Shown here: positions 42,501-54,289 of the stretch, piece after piece
How the letters are laid out: each line of letters opens with the position of its first letter
Position numbering within the stretch: the first letter of the stretch is position 1
Position numbers and translations under genes: made by a program
Assembly: GCF_037126465.1 (NCBI RefSeq)
Contig: NW_026999326.1
Location: 62,001 to 126,000, forward strand
DNA: 64,000 nt
Source: Ornithodoros turicata
Taxonomy: Eukaryota > Arthropoda > Arachnida > Ixodida > Argasidae
Reading direction: 5' to 3'
The notes under the pieces: model-generated
Databases searched by the model: none
The model's input: the letters and a program-made list of their open reading frames with translations, nothing else
What the model was told of the DNA's origin: nothing

Positions 42501-45500
42501 CCTACAGAAATCAGAAGTGGGATCGACTCGCCATTTTCATCATCAGCCCAGGCGAAAATTTGAGCTGGGAAGTCAACTGGTACAGCTTGGGACAAAAGTT
42601 CACGGAACACGGCACTGACGTATTTCTTCATCGGGACCTCCCCCTTCGAGATATTACGAAGAGATCGAATAAGAAACAGGTGACCGGATATTCTGTCCGT
42701 CCCTCAGTTTGTGTGTCCACTCCTGTTTGCCGCCAGGGTGTCACCCAAATAGAGAAGTGTGACACTCCGGTGTTCCGTAAACTTTTGTCCCAAGCTGTAC
42801 CAGCTCGTTCCCAGTTCGCACCAACTGGTGGTCAACTGGAACCAACTGGTACCAAACTGGTGGCATCTGGAAAGTAAACTGGTACCAGTTCAAGCTGGGC
42901 TGGTGGCAACTGGGCACTTTGTGGTACCAGTTCAAGCTGGGCTGGTGGTAACTGGAAAGCGAACTGGTACCAGTTCAAGCTGGGCTGGTGGTAACTGGAA
43001 AGTGAACTGGTACCAGTTCAAGCTGGTCTGGTGGCAAGTGGGCACTGTGTGCAACCAGTTGAAGCTGGGATGGCGTCAACTGGAAAGTGAACTGGTACCA
43101 GTTCAAGCTGGACTGGTAGCAACTGGAAGTGAGGTGGTGCCAGTTCGAACTGGACCAGTTTACATATTTGGGGGAAGTTTCGGTTTCAGTGCCGGGACAG
43201 GTTAATATGAAGATTGCAAGATGAAGTTATAAAAACGATCAGAAAGTAACTTTATTAGTAGAAATAATCATATTTCAATTTTTGGTAAAGTTCGTTAGTG
43301 TTAACGAAAGTTATTTTGGAACTCTTATAGTTGTATTTTGTGCGTTCCTGCTCCCGCGATGAATCATGCGTTTACTGTTCAACGGTCGCTTGCTTAGCAG
43401 CATGCTTTTACAGCGATTTTTGCCCGTTATGTTCTTAGCGTGATGTGTGACATAGGCGTTGGTTTTATAATCTAAAGGATTTGGCTGCAAGTTACGACAG
43501 TGCGACAGTGCAATGAGCGCCAGCGGTCGGGCGGGTGGGTCTTATAGGATTACAGATAAAATGGTTAAAAAGCAAGCGAGCTGGTGGCTAAGATCCATGA
43601 CGAAATTACAGGAATTAAAAAGGATTACAGCTCGACTACAACTGTGGAGACCGCTTTATTTTGTGAGTACTATATGCTTAAGTGTTTTTCCCTTTTGCAC
43701 CATTTAGAAATATTACTTCCACTACAACCGCTTCTCTTTGTTCTGCGTCACATTCGTGGCACCTGCAAGTGTATGCCGTTTTACGAGTAACATCCGGTTT
43801 ATGTTAACGTTACCAGCAACTTTTTGCATTCATGTTTTTGTTTTTGCTTTTTTTTTTCGTTCATTCTCGTGTTTTAGATCCTTCGCACCACGGATGTTGT
43901 CGAAGTAGCGTAGTGCGCAGAGTAGTACTCATTGGCCCCGAAAGCCGGCGAATCTCTTAGTTGAAAGGTCCAACTACTGCACAACGGAAATGTTGAGAGA
44001 TTCGCGTACTTTCCGGGGCTTACCAGCTCCGGTGGCGCAGCGGTAACGCGTGCGCTTGGAGACTGGGAGGTCCGCGGTTCGAATCCGCGGGCCGGCTGTG
44101 CCGTCTGGGGTTTTTCCTGGGTTTCCCTCAGATGTGTAATAGGCGTATGCCGGCACAGTTCCCCTGAAGTCGGACCATGGACGCAGCTATCCTCCCCCCG
44201 AGCGGATTCCGCTCGGTCTTCCACTTCACCCTCTCCTCCTCTCCACCACCTTTCCCTTCCCGAGAAACATGCCGCCTAATCAGGCAGGCAGACCTCTCGG
44301 GTTCCTCCCAACGACACTCCTCCTCCTCCTCCCTTTCCGGGGCCACGACTGCTCAAATTGAGTGACTGCTCAGGCACACACCACAATTACATGTTGCAAT
44401 TGAATGCATATTCACTTCTGCCTTTTCAACTTTCCAGAAACCTTAGCTGCTGGGGCTCAAAGGAAAATAGTGATCCATCGTGTGCTATTAAGAACATCTC
44501 AAATACTTTGTTGAATGATTCAAGATGTCCACAAGGCAGTCAAGCAAGGGACCAATCAACTATGAAGTATTATCTATTCCATGTAACTCTGTAGCTCAGC
44601 TACTGCTATAATTTAATTATGTTATAGTTACGCTGCATGTACATTAGACTATGTGTAATGTTTGACTACAAATAAAATGCAATTCTGCATTGCAGTCCTT
44701 TGGATCTGCTGTTGCTGGGAACAGCGATTCTGCAAAGGGGCACCGGTGAGATACAAGCTAACCTCTGTCCGAACAGGCCGCTCTAAGTGAAGCCACTTCA
44801 ACCGGTCCCAGCTCAACAATGAGGTTTGCAACCAGTTCCAGTTGAGACTGCGACCGGTTAGAAACCAGATGGGCCAAGTGGTACCAGTTGAGACTGGGAC
44901 CGGTTGCAACTGGGACTGGGTGAACTGTGTTATCGAACAGGGACCAGTTGTCCCATCTGGTACCAGTTGATCTGGGGCCGGTTGAAGTGGTCCCTGTTCG
45001 ATAACACAGTTCAACTGGTACCAGTTAAAAAAAATTTCGCCTGGGTGGGCTTTGATTGAGTTGGATTGCAAAGTATGCTCACGCGCCGTGCATCACGTAA
45101 CGTGGACGCTCCGCGAACGATGGACGGGATGCCGACAGGATCCAGCACTACTGTTGACCAAAATCTGGCGAACGTAGCCGACGACAACGTACAAGTCGTT
45201 AGCAGCGACACGAATGGAGAACAGGGCGCGGACAGCGAGGCAACACCGTCAAGTGGGCTTCACGGCACGACTCGCATCGGACACCACAGCAACGTCGATG
45301 CTGGGACAAGAGCACCGAACAACGGCAACAACGCGGACATTTTTGATATTCAGTCACTAATGCAAGCCGCAGTGCAAGCAGCGGTTAGAGAAGCTATGGA
45401 CGGGGCTCGACAACTCTACGAATCACCTCGGCCACCACAACGTACTGTTGCCAGTGATGAGTCATCACCGGTCGGGTACCTCGCTTCAGCGAGCGCGAAC

Positions 45501-48500
45501 CTTATACCGACATATCATCCTGCTACGAACACTCAGCTGACGGTGGAAGCGTGGATCAACAAGGTAGACGGACTCGCGGCGGCTTACGGCTGGAATGATA
45601 AACAAACTTCTTGCTTTGCGCTTTCGAAGTTCGAAGGAGTTGCGAGAAGCTGGTATGATGGACTCACAACAACGCAATATACAAGCAAGCTTCGAGAAGC
45701 GTTTCCATCAAGTGCAAGTTTTCAACAGCTACTGCGGGAAATGGAGGCCCGAAAAAGAAAATTGGGACGAAACCATCGAGATCTACTTCTACGACAAACT
45801 CGCCAACGCCAGAAGATGCGGACTGGACGATCCCGCTTGCATCGAGTATATTATCACTGGCCTCAACGACGAAAACGCCGTTCGATCGCTAAGTGTGCGT
45901 GAATTTGCAAATCCCCAGGAACTCCTTCGTTGCCTGAAACGGTTGGACGAACGACTGGACACCGTCAAGCACTCGCGTTCCGCGGGTGGCCAAGACTCCA
46001 GTAAGAGTGCGAAACAGAGCACCGGCCAAACCGCATCATCCAAAGGAAAAGGAAAACCAATGTACAATGACAAAGGAGAACCCCTCTGCTTCAATTGCTC
46101 GGAATACGGACATCTTTCAGCCGCATGTCCACAGCCACAGAGGAAGCCACGCTGCGACAAATGCAAACGAACAGGGCATGAGACTAAAGACTGTCATCAA
46201 GACAAAGACAAGGGTTCGGCAACGCCAAAGTCAGCAGCTGTGCTCGCACAAAACGTGGTCACAGCGGAAGGGCCAGCGAACGCGAAGTATTTCATGACCG
46301 CTCTCCTGGACGGTAAAGAAGTCGAGGCATTTGTTGGCATGGGCAGCCAGTGCGTCACGCTTCGCAAGACTAACGCAGACGAATTATCGGTTCAGTACAG
46401 CGATCTCTCAGCTCCATTTGAGATCCACGGCTACGGCTCTGGCAAAATAATTCCCATCGGCAAAGCGCGACTGGAACTGAAAGTCGACGAAGCCACAGCA
46501 ACGGTGGACGTCTACATCGTTCCAGATAATGCCCAAGTAGTTCCATTGCTGATCGGACAACCCTTCACAGAGCAACCACACGTGACAGTCATACGCAGAG
46601 GTAACATGCTGCGGATCTTTGAAGAACATGCGCACCTGGACGAAGATGGCACCCTGCAGCATATTAAAATACCCGCTCTTGCGCCACGACATGTCAGCCT
46701 TTGGGCGAAGAAGAAAACGGTTATTCCTCCAAACTACGTCGGACTTGTCACACTGTACACGAAAGAGGAGAACATGGGTGACGTCCACGTCGATGCTCAG
46801 TATCGAGCTGGTCCAGGTTATGAGCACTGCATCCTTAGTTGCGTGCTTTGCGAGGATGAACAACAGGAGTACCTTCTGCCGGTCGCGAATGTGTCCGAGC
46901 ACGAACTTTCCATTCAAGAGGACGACAGAGTAGTAAGAGCACAGTGGTGTAAGCCAGAGGATACGCCAACGGTGGTCGAGGTGCTGTCCAACAACGAGGG
47001 CCATAGTAGCGAAATCAAGGCTTCCGAAATAAACCTGGGCACATCTGTAACACCTGCCCAAGCAGAAGAACTCGCTAAACTTTTAAACGACTACCGGGAC
47101 TGTTTTGCACAGTCAATGTCTGAAATTGGTTGCACGGCGCTCACAGCAATGCGGACCGACCTCATCGAAGACAGCGTCGTCAAGTACCGTCCGTACCGTC
47201 TCGCTCACTCGGAAAGGGAAGTGGTTCGAGGTATCGTACGAGAACTGGAGGAAGCCGGCATCGTAAAAGAGTCGAACTCTGAATTCGCAAACCCTATTCT
47301 GCTCGTGACGAAGAAAACCGGTGAAAAACGATTGTGTGTAGATTTTCGTGCGCTCAACCGTATCACAAAGAAAGAAAGCTACCCTCTTCCACTGACTGAC
47401 GACCAGCTAGACAGATTGTACGACAAAAAGTATTTCACCACGTTAGACCTGGCATCGGGCTATTATCAAGTGCCGATAACGGAGTCGAGTCGGTCGAAGG
47501 CAGCATTTGTAACTCCAGACGGGCATTACGAATTTACCAGAATGCCCTTCGGTTTCGTCAAGGCACCAGCTGTCTTTTAAAGGATGATCAATGTCGTACT
47601 AGGTCCACTGAGACACACGATAGTTATGGCTTACATGGACGACCTACTGATCCCTACAGGGACTATAGAGGAAGGACTGACTTGTCTCCGTCAGGTGTTG
47701 AGTGTCCTTAGTGACGCAAATTTGACACTACGACTGAAAAAGTGTTCGTTCTTCCAAGAGCAGACATTATACCTGGGCTATGAAATCTCTGAATCAGGAA
47801 TCAACCCAGACCCGAACAAGCTTCGTAGCATCGCGGAATTTCCAGTCCCACGTAATCAGCCCGAGCTAAGACGATTCCTCGGACTGTACAGCTACTTCCG
47901 CAGATTCATAGCACGATTCGCACTCATTGCAAAGCCACTCAGCTAACTGCTTTCAAAGATCAGACGTGGTGCTGGTCGTGCGAGCAAGAAAGAGCGTTCC
48001 TTGAAATTAAACGAAGTCTGATGGAGAAGCCAACACTGGCCTTATATTCACCTATGGCCAGGACCCAGCTCCACACGGATGCTTCAAGCCACGGCCTTGC
48101 AGGTGTGCTTCTGCAGGAACAATCAGACGATATCCTCCACCCGGTTATGTATGTCAGCCGCCGAACGACACGTGACGAGGAAAAGTATCACTCGTACGAA
48201 CTGGAGGCATTGGCTGTCGTATGGACTGTGGAAAAGCTACGCCCTTACCTGCTTGGGTTGGACTTCACGGTGGTCACTGACTGTAATTCTCTTCGAACGG
48301 CTTTCTCGAAGAAACACATCGTTCCCCGGATTGGTAGATGGTATCGTCGGCTTCAGGAGTACCGCTTCGAGATCGAGCACAGACCAGGCGAAAGGTTGGG
48401 CCATGTAGACGCGCTAAGTAGGGCTCCCGTGGGAGAACCTGAAGAAATAGATGTAGTGGACACTGTACAAATGCTAGCGACAGCTGTCACAACTGAGGAC

Positions 48501-51500
48501 TGGTTGGCAGTGGCGCAACGTTCAGATCCGTACATCCAGAAGATAAAGGACAGCTTGGCTAGTGTAGACCGAACAAAGGAAGCGAAGAGAGTAAAGCAGG
48601 ACTTTGTACTCGAAAACGGAAGAGTGTTCCGAAGGCTACAAGACGGAACAAAAGACACGCTGCTATGGGTAGTTCCAGCACGAGCACGCTGGCAAATAGT
48701 ACGCAAATACATTGACGAAGCAGGACACTTCGCCCTTGATAAAACAGTGGAACTCGTACAGCGTAGCTACTGGTTTCCTCGCATGAGACGTTACGTGAAG
48801 AGCTACATCTCAACATGCTTAGAATGCTTGTACAACAAGAAACCATCGGGGAGACGGCCAGGAGAGCTACAAAGCATCGAGAAGGTGGCAGAACCCTTTC
48901 ATACGATACATATCGATCACCTGGGCCCCTTCGTGCGAAGCAAGCGTGGAAATACCTACGTGATCGTCCTGGTGGACGCTTTCACTAAATTTGTTATCAT
49001 TCGTGCCGTACGTAACACAAGTGCCGTCCTCGCTACGAGATTCCTCCAAGACATTGTGGGCATGTTTGGTGCTCCGGCTAGGATCATAACGGAACGCGGA
49101 ACATCATACACGAGTGCACATTTGAGAAGTACTGCCATGACATCAAGAGCATTCACATCAGAAATGCCACAGCGACTCCCAGGGCAAATGGCCAAGTGGA
49201 GAGATACAATCGCTTGATCACTCCGTCCATTTCTAGCCTTACCAAGGATCCGACGGCAAGGACTGGGACGAGACCCTACATCAAGTGCAATGAGGAATAA
49301 ACGCTACATACAACAGGTCAACTCGAACGTCCCCGTTCAGCTTACTGTTCAACTATGTGCCGCGAAACCTGACGGGCGACCCTGTACGAGAGACGCTCAA
49401 GGAAGAGCTAGATAAGGAGATGTTAGAAAGACGAGCACAAGCGGCCGAAAACATCGAGAACGACCAAAGGTATCAGCAAGGCCTCTACAACAAGAAGCGC
49501 AGCACAGCGCCCGAGTACAAAGTGGGAGACCTGGTACTGATTGAAAGAGGATCTCCCGCCACTAGAGAATCCAGGAAACTCTGCGACAAATATAGAGGAC
49601 CGTATGAGGTCATTGAGAAACTGCCGCATGATCAATACCGAATTCAATCCTTGCCCGAGACTGGCCACAAAGGTCGAAGCTACAAGGGCACTGTCCCGGT
49701 AGACAAAATGAAAAGGTTCGACAATTCAGAAGGCGACTTCGCAAGTTCGACAGAGTCATCCAATGATGACGAGCAGGAACCAAGACGCTCTGTGAGACTG
49801 GCCCAGAAGATGAAAACTTAAGCTTTATTTGTTCGATCGGGTCGATCGAAAGAAAAGGATGGCCGAATATAGGCAAAATACAAGACTTAGTTTCGGTTTC
49901 ACGCTTATAGGTTGGCAACCATGTTACAGGGAGAGGGAGAGTACACTTCCCCAGGAGCAACGGACAGAACATGATCACGCGCAGCAACGCTCTAAGCATA
50001 CTCTAAGTTAATCTACTTATATATGTGTGTGTAATGCAAGACAAATAAATCCAACTCGTTTGAAGCCTACAAAGTATAGCCCACATTGAATCTGGCGCAA
50101 CGTAATTTCTGGTCACACGTTCCTGAAGGTGACACCACAATTGAGCAAAACTGCATTAACTGCTCTGTCGCGCCAAAATTTGTGACTTGCATTTTATAAT
50201 AGCATGTGATCCCTTTACATGCAAATTCTTTAGCAAATGTAATTTTTAAGTTTGAATTGAGTAATGAATCGGATATCAAGCAATATAAATACAAAAAAAG
50301 GAAATGTGTATACAATTTAGTGAAACATATGGATAATGGGGATGTTAAATAGAAGCATCCTACTTGTAATGAAGAAAACTAAGTACATTTTCTCTTCCCT
50401 GCAACAACAACAAATAAGTGATGACAACACTGTTTCATCACAGTGATGTGCGACCTACCCCATTGTGAAGGGGACATACAACAAAAATTATCAGAGAGAA
50501 GAAGAGGAGAGAAAAAAAGAGGAAAGTGGTGGTTTCTGAACAATTAAGTATGAGTGCCGAACACTGCAGTGATCCTGAACACCCACTAGCATAGGCTACA
50601 GGGTACCAAGCAAGCCTGTGGATAATAGGGTGTTCACAAACACATGGGGACGCCGCCTGGCCTCGGCAGTGCCGTCATAATTGTAACACCTGCAGAAATT
50701 CACAAACCTGATCTGCTACACAATATGATGAAACTAAGGTAAAAGCCTCAGGATGAGAGCCGCTGATATTTCCAACAGAGACTGTTTTTCTTCTGGGCAT
50801 TATGAATATGATGCAACTAAACCAAAAGTAACGCAACGTCTGCAGCTCAAGCAACGTCTGCTGAAATGTTTTGAAATCCTATTGAAGTAAAAATGTTTTT
50901 CACTGTAGTGCCTACCTAAATTATGCTTGAAATGCAGAAACAATGGCAGCATTGTACAGCACGCTTCGTGTTACGCCTGAAATCTTTAGGCACAGTTCAC
51001 ATTACATTTGAAGAAATTAGAAGCCTACTTTATGTTCGGAAGTTTAAGGCGAAGCCTACTTTACATTACGGAGTATGCCGCAAAGCTGACTTGCAGGATG
51101 GTGGCGATATGAAAAAAATTAAAGGATCTGTATATTTTTGAATATCGCTATTTGTTCCAACAACGTAATCGAATCTACGATTATTCAATTCCATAATAAA
51201 ACAGTTCACAGTCCTGAGTTTTTACTTAGCTGGGCCCGTTTCAGGCAGCGTTGCTTTTTGTTGGTATCACGTGATCCAAATATTAGGCAAAGCCTAATAA
51301 AGTAAGCACTAGTTGAAAGATCTTTTTACAATCATTGTCTTCAATTCCGCTACCTTGGCTTTTCACAAAAAGCCACAATTAAAAATGTTTCGAAAATATC
51401 TTCTATAAGTAGTCGCTTAATTGCACGAGTGTCCTTTTTTTAATAGTCTCAATTCCCTGAGATCTTACATTATATTCAAAGCTCTGCTAATGGACTATCC

Positions 51501-54025
51501 TATTCCAAAACATGTTGCGAATAAAAAGAACATTTTATAGAGTAAACACACCACGAGTGTTCCCTGTTGAATAGCCACCGCAATTGCTAAATATTGCAAT
51601 CTTTCAGATGTCCTCGCCATCTATGCCCTTTAGGTAATCTGCGACAACATGAAGGAGCCTGCAGCATGTGAAACCTTCTTTGTAAAAAGTGGTGTGAGTA
51701 CATTTAAGATATTTGAGGTGTGAAAACTCAAGCAGGTCTAGGTACAGATGTTGCATTTATAAGTAGTCTTGTATGCTTCATATTTATACAAAGAAGTGAT
51801 AGGACATTCACAAAATCTCATCTTTTATTTCCTCATTTCAGTTGTGTTCTACCTGTCAATTGCAACCAAATGTTTGGCTGTGCCTTCATAATTCTTCATG
51901 TAACTGTAACTGTGTGTTGTGGTCTTCCTTTTCATGCTGTGGTCTGATTGCCTACTCCTGTCTGTTGTTTTGCTTTTTTTTCACCTCATCGTCATCCATG
52001 TATATATGTGTGTGTGCTTTTGTTTTCGTGGCGCAGGAATGTTGATGGGCTCGGGGTTGCTGGGTGTGGGCCCTTTGGTTACTTCACTGTTTATTCAATG
52101 CAATTAGCGTAAATATTCTCACGAGGCTGACCCTTCCTCTTTCCCGTTTGTTTTTTCTGTGTGCTCTGCATTTTTTCCCCTATTTCTATTGATCAGTTAT
52201 ATAGTTTTCATATTAAAATTAGGGTTTCTGTTGTTGAATTTGCCCGACATTCGATGAGGGAAATCAGACGAAGTGGTTTTTACTAATATAAGTATAAGCA
52301 TGAAGACACTAGGAAAAATGGTGAGAAGCAAAGCAAAAATATTCGCACACAGCTTGCAAAGTATCATTAATAGTAGCTTCTAAGTGCTGGCTACCTTCTC
52401 GTTCAACAAATAGACACATTCAAATTAGATTCTGCAATATGGGCCCTATTTTGACCTCGTGACGCAGTAGATGGGTGCTATCCATTTTTCATGAATTACC
52501 TCAGCCTTTTATAGTAAGCACTGCAACAAGAAACTGCAGCAAAAATGACGCACAGAGTTTCAATCCAGCTTCAGATGATTATCAGTGCATATTTAGTTTC
52601 ACCAGCGTCTTGAGAATTCATGGCCTCACATTTATCCATGCTTTTTGGTACATATTCTGGTTGGACTCCCATGTCCAGATTCAGCACCCAGCTTACTGAG
52701 CACCAAGACACAGCCTGTACTACAGGAGAAATATTTGTTGCTCACACACGTATAACCAAACCAATCCGAGAAGAGTAGAGCTCTGAACCCCAGGACACAC
52801 ATTCTTTTATTAGCCTTCTCAGCCACCGAAGCCCAGGGTAATATTTTATCTAAGCAATATTATCTGCATCTTACCTTTGCATCCTACCAGAGCAATATAA
52901 TCTGCAGAGGACCCTAATATGAAACTTTAAGTTGGTCTTGAGTTACCTTTGCTGCTTTGCACAGCTTTACAATGCGAAATTTTCCAGATGTGTTATACTG
53001 TGGCACACATTAACAGTTACACAACACGATGAGGCGCCCTTTGTATGTCTAAAGCCACCACGTAAGAGTTTCTCTCTGTCTCTAAGTGGAAGATGCATAA
53101 AACATCTTACTCAGTTTGACAGTATAATGTTAGTATAATGCATAGTATAGTGATAGTATAATGTTAGATATACAAAAAATGTGCAGAACATGAGAATGTG
53201 TAGTGACATGAGCAATTTCAGAGTGATTACAGTCTTGTATGTATCAGAATGGGAGTTTGCGGCTCTTTCAGATAATCTGAATAGGCAGTTCCTTTCTTCT
53301 GCATGAGATTAAAAGAAATAAAATGAGCATATACGTATCTCCATTCTCCAAATAATAGCGGATAGCTCTGTAGCACGGGACAGGACACATGACTGTAATT
53401 CCTCATACAGCAGTACACATGTTTCACGACAAAGGAATCATTGCCCCTCAATGCTTTTGTGAGCCAGTGTGCCTTGAACTAAGGGCACACTCCTGTGCCG
53501 CCTAGTTGTCTTGAGAACAGTTGTGCCACAGCTTCTTCTCAGAATACTCCCTTTGGACATAATGAGCTCAGAGACTGCCATTTCATAACACTTCCAAATT
53601 CTTTTGACGGGTTTAATAACACTTGAAGGGTCAGCTTAACCTAAGCCTGTGCATATAGGGCAATATGATGTAACATCCCACTGTTACAGCACATGTAGTA
53701 GCACAGAAAGCCTTCCCAACATTGCATATGTCTTATTTTCCAGATGAATGTTCCCGTCACACCCTGTGTTGTATATTCAGGGAATGACATAAGCAGTGCA
53801 GAAGACCTGTTCTTGTACACAGATAAAGAAAAATTGTTCCGCACCATTAATGCAGAAGAGGGCACTGCGGTATTAATGTCTGCATACTTTATACTGCATA
53901 TAATTTATCCAAAGGCTGCGTATAACACGGCCTGTGTATTAGAAAGACTTTGTCTTTCAGCTCACGTCTCCCGCCTCCGGCCTGTGGCTGTTAAATTTTT
54001 CAACACATGGAGCCAAACTCTGTAG
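39539..54025 (+). CDS. Host-type multi-exon gene, uncharacterised animal family
   Basis: Exons, all plus strand: A 39,539-39,718 (HSWIVALRNKFKNERRKVQ; donor GTAAGC), B 40,580-40,795 (GAEDDVSITEHEQWL, then RATALAELPSIATVKEIFPYL; donor GTAGGT), C 41,825-41,996 (FCREYQRLQGEDPLCG; donor GTAAGT), possibly D about 51,633-51,692 (CDNMKEPAACETFFVKSG; donor GTGAGT) and E 53,744-54,025 (TPCVVYSGNDISSAEDLFLY, then GTAVLMSAYFILHIIYPKAA, stop). A and B join in phase 0; C ends in phase 1, so one exon before D/E may be missing. Exon order and motifs match, from memory, a widespread uncharacterised animal family with a WIVALRxKFKNERR-type block and a conserved C-terminal (P)C-VY-G segment. The first exons are not in the window, or were displaced by the giant palindrome. 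The A-C frames are intact. Gypsy-3 lies between C and D. Confidence 0.6.
42303..42506 (+). repeat. Gypsy-3 5' LTR
   Basis: 204 bp, ending AAATCCAACTCGTTTGAAGC then CTACA, with AATAAAT near 42,479. About four differences from the 3' LTR. No clear TGG-type primer-binding site follows directly; AGAAGTGGGATCG lies about 8 bases in. Confidence 0.9.
43934..44023. repeat. Foldback hairpin next to the SINE
   Basis: GGCCCCGAAAGCCGGCGAAT (43,934 on) pairs with the GAGAGATTCGCGTACTTTCC-GGGGC region ending at about 44,020. A third related piece, CTTTCCGGGGCC, is at the far SINE end (44,331-44,342). Together these may form the ends of a composite insertion. Confidence 0.5.
44026..44343 (+). mobile_element. 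tRNA-derived SINE
   Basis: The head (44,026-44,098) has a pol III A box (TGGCGCAGCGG) and B box (GGTTCGAATCC) at tRNA spacing, but the acceptor stem pairs poorly, so it is not a tRNA gene. The body contains GGGGTTTTTCCTGGGTTTCC and GCCGGCACAGTTCCCCTGAA, and the 3' end is rich in TCC. A related truncated body lies at 1,147-1,260. It inserted into the ACTGG-rich foldback element. Confidence 0.75.
45075..46320 (+). pseudogene. Gypsy-3 gag
   Basis: It starts at MLTRRASRNVDAPRTMDGM (45,075). The matrix/capsid-like part (TVEAWINKVDGLAAAYGW, then FALSKFEGVARSWYDGL) runs to about 45,680, where a frameshift moves the reading to the frame open from 45,595. That frame continues with FYDKLANARRCGL, EYIITGLNDENAVRSLS and two perfect CCHC knuckles (CFNCSEYGHLSAAC near 46,088; CDKCKRTGHETKDC near 46,153). 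The capsid frameshift prevents an intact Gag. Confidence 0.85.
46260..47946 (+). pseudogene. Gypsy-3 protease-RT
   Basis: The protease flap region (VPLLIGQPFTEQPHV) is present but the active-site triad reads GMG in FVGMGSQCVTL (about 46,335) where DTG is expected. RT motifs: GIVRELEEAGIVKESNSEFA, KRLCVDFRALN, YPLPLTDDQL, FTTLDLASGYYQVPI, MPFGFVKAPAVF. Stop TAA at 47,578-47,580 follows, probably from CAA. The frame reopens at 47,584 with the catalytic YMDDLL and SYFRRFIARFA, and stops at 47,944-47,946. No functional enzyme can be made. Confidence 0.88.
48021..49217 (+). pseudogene. Gypsy-3 RNase H / integrase
   Basis: RNase H: HTDASSHGLAGVLLQE, YHSYELEALAVVWTVEKL, VTDCNSLRTAF, GHVDALSRAPVG. 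Integrase: AGHFALDKTVELVQRSYWFP with a following CLECLYNKK zinc part, and the first Asp in HTIHIDHLGPF. The second catalytic Asp is changed to Glu (IITERGTSYTS). A frameshift near 49,120 moves the Glu block (ANGQVERYNR) out of frame. Dead. Confidence 0.87.
49357..49821 (+). pseudogene. Gypsy-3 integrase C-terminal region
   Basis: Open for 154 codons: LKEELDKEMLERRAQAAENI, YKVGDLVLIERGSPAT, KYRGPYEVIEKLPHDQYRI, ending RRSVRLAQKMKT. This is the usual Gypsy C-terminal domain after the DDE core, cut off from it by a stop and frame change near 49,290-49,350. Confidence 0.85.
49868..50071 (+). repeat. Gypsy-3 3' LTR
   Basis: 204 bp; differs from the 5' LTR at, for example, GGTTGGCAACC against GGTTGGTAACC and CCCCAGGAGC against CCCCGGGAGC. 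Followed by target duplication AAGT. Confidence 0.92.
50076..51632. other. Intron sequence, no other gene seen
   Basis: A+T-rich, short frames only. No repeat or motif could be supported. Confidence 0.45.
51693..53743. other. Intron sequence between putative exon D and the last exon
   Basis: Nothing coding recognised. A small local duplication of GTATAATGTTAG(T)ATA occurs near 53,118-53,166. The intron ends with TCTTATTTTCCAG at 53,743. Confidence 0.45.
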
Positions 54026-54050
54026 AGAATGTCGCGCTGCACAAATGACC

Positions 54051-54056
54051 AATAAA
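54051..54056 (+). promoter_or_regulatory. Polyadenylation signal AATAAA
   Basis: AATAAA lies 26 bases after the stop codon of the last exon of the host-type gene, supporting a true 3' end there. Confidence 0.6.
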
Positions 54057-54289
54057 CCCTTTGTTCATTTCTCCCAGTTGTGTTACTTTCAGGGACAGCT
54101 TTCAAACTCGCTGCTCCATGGCACCGGAGGAAGTCAACACCTATTACACTTCTGCTACGCCCTTCTTTGGGGCGTACCTGAGAGCACTTCTCTGACACCA
54201 TTATATGGACACTTCGTCTACTTATTGCAAGGTTGATTCCGCGTGCAGACGATTCTCTTTGTTGCGAGGTAACTTCGGAACAGTACACC

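Larger units (their letters stand above)
42544..45053. mobile_element. ACTGG-rich foldback element inside the Gypsy-3 leader
   Basis: The tips are inverted: CCCAGGCGAAAATTT at 42,547 and AAATTTCGCCTGGG at about 45,034-45,047. Both ends are dense in ACTGG/CCAGT: on the left, a tandem of ~45-50-bp units around ACTGGTACCAGTTCAAGCTG (about 42,830-43,160); on the right, ACCAGTTGAGACTGGGACCG-type units (about 44,800-45,030). Hairpins occur at both ends (42,575-42,609 with 42,770-42,804; 44,928-44,953 with 44,989-45,013). The middle carries a SINE. The bases flanking the tips are Gypsy leader on the left and sequence just before the gag start on the right. No transposase and no clear target duplication were found. 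Confidence 0.7.
42303..50071 (+). mobile_element. Ty3/Gypsy LTR retrotransposon, decayed (Gypsy-3)
   Basis: LTRs of 204 bp at 42,303-42,506 and 49,868-50,071 differ at about four positions. Their ends TATAGGC...GCCTACA suggest an original TGTAGGC start. AAGT on both sides (42,299-42,302; 50,072-50,075) is the target duplication. Gag-pol order is Gypsy-like, with stops, frameshifts and lost active-site residues. Its leader is interrupted by the 42,544-45,053 element. It lies in an intron of the host-type gene and in the same orientation. Confidence 0.92.

Noticed and set aside
44026..44098. Functional tRNA gene
   Set aside because: A and B boxes are present, but the acceptor stem pairs poorly and the sequence continues into a SINE body without a pol III terminator.
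46408..47061. 217-codon minus-strand open frame
   Set aside because: Antisense to Gypsy-3 gag-pol, with no motif of its own.
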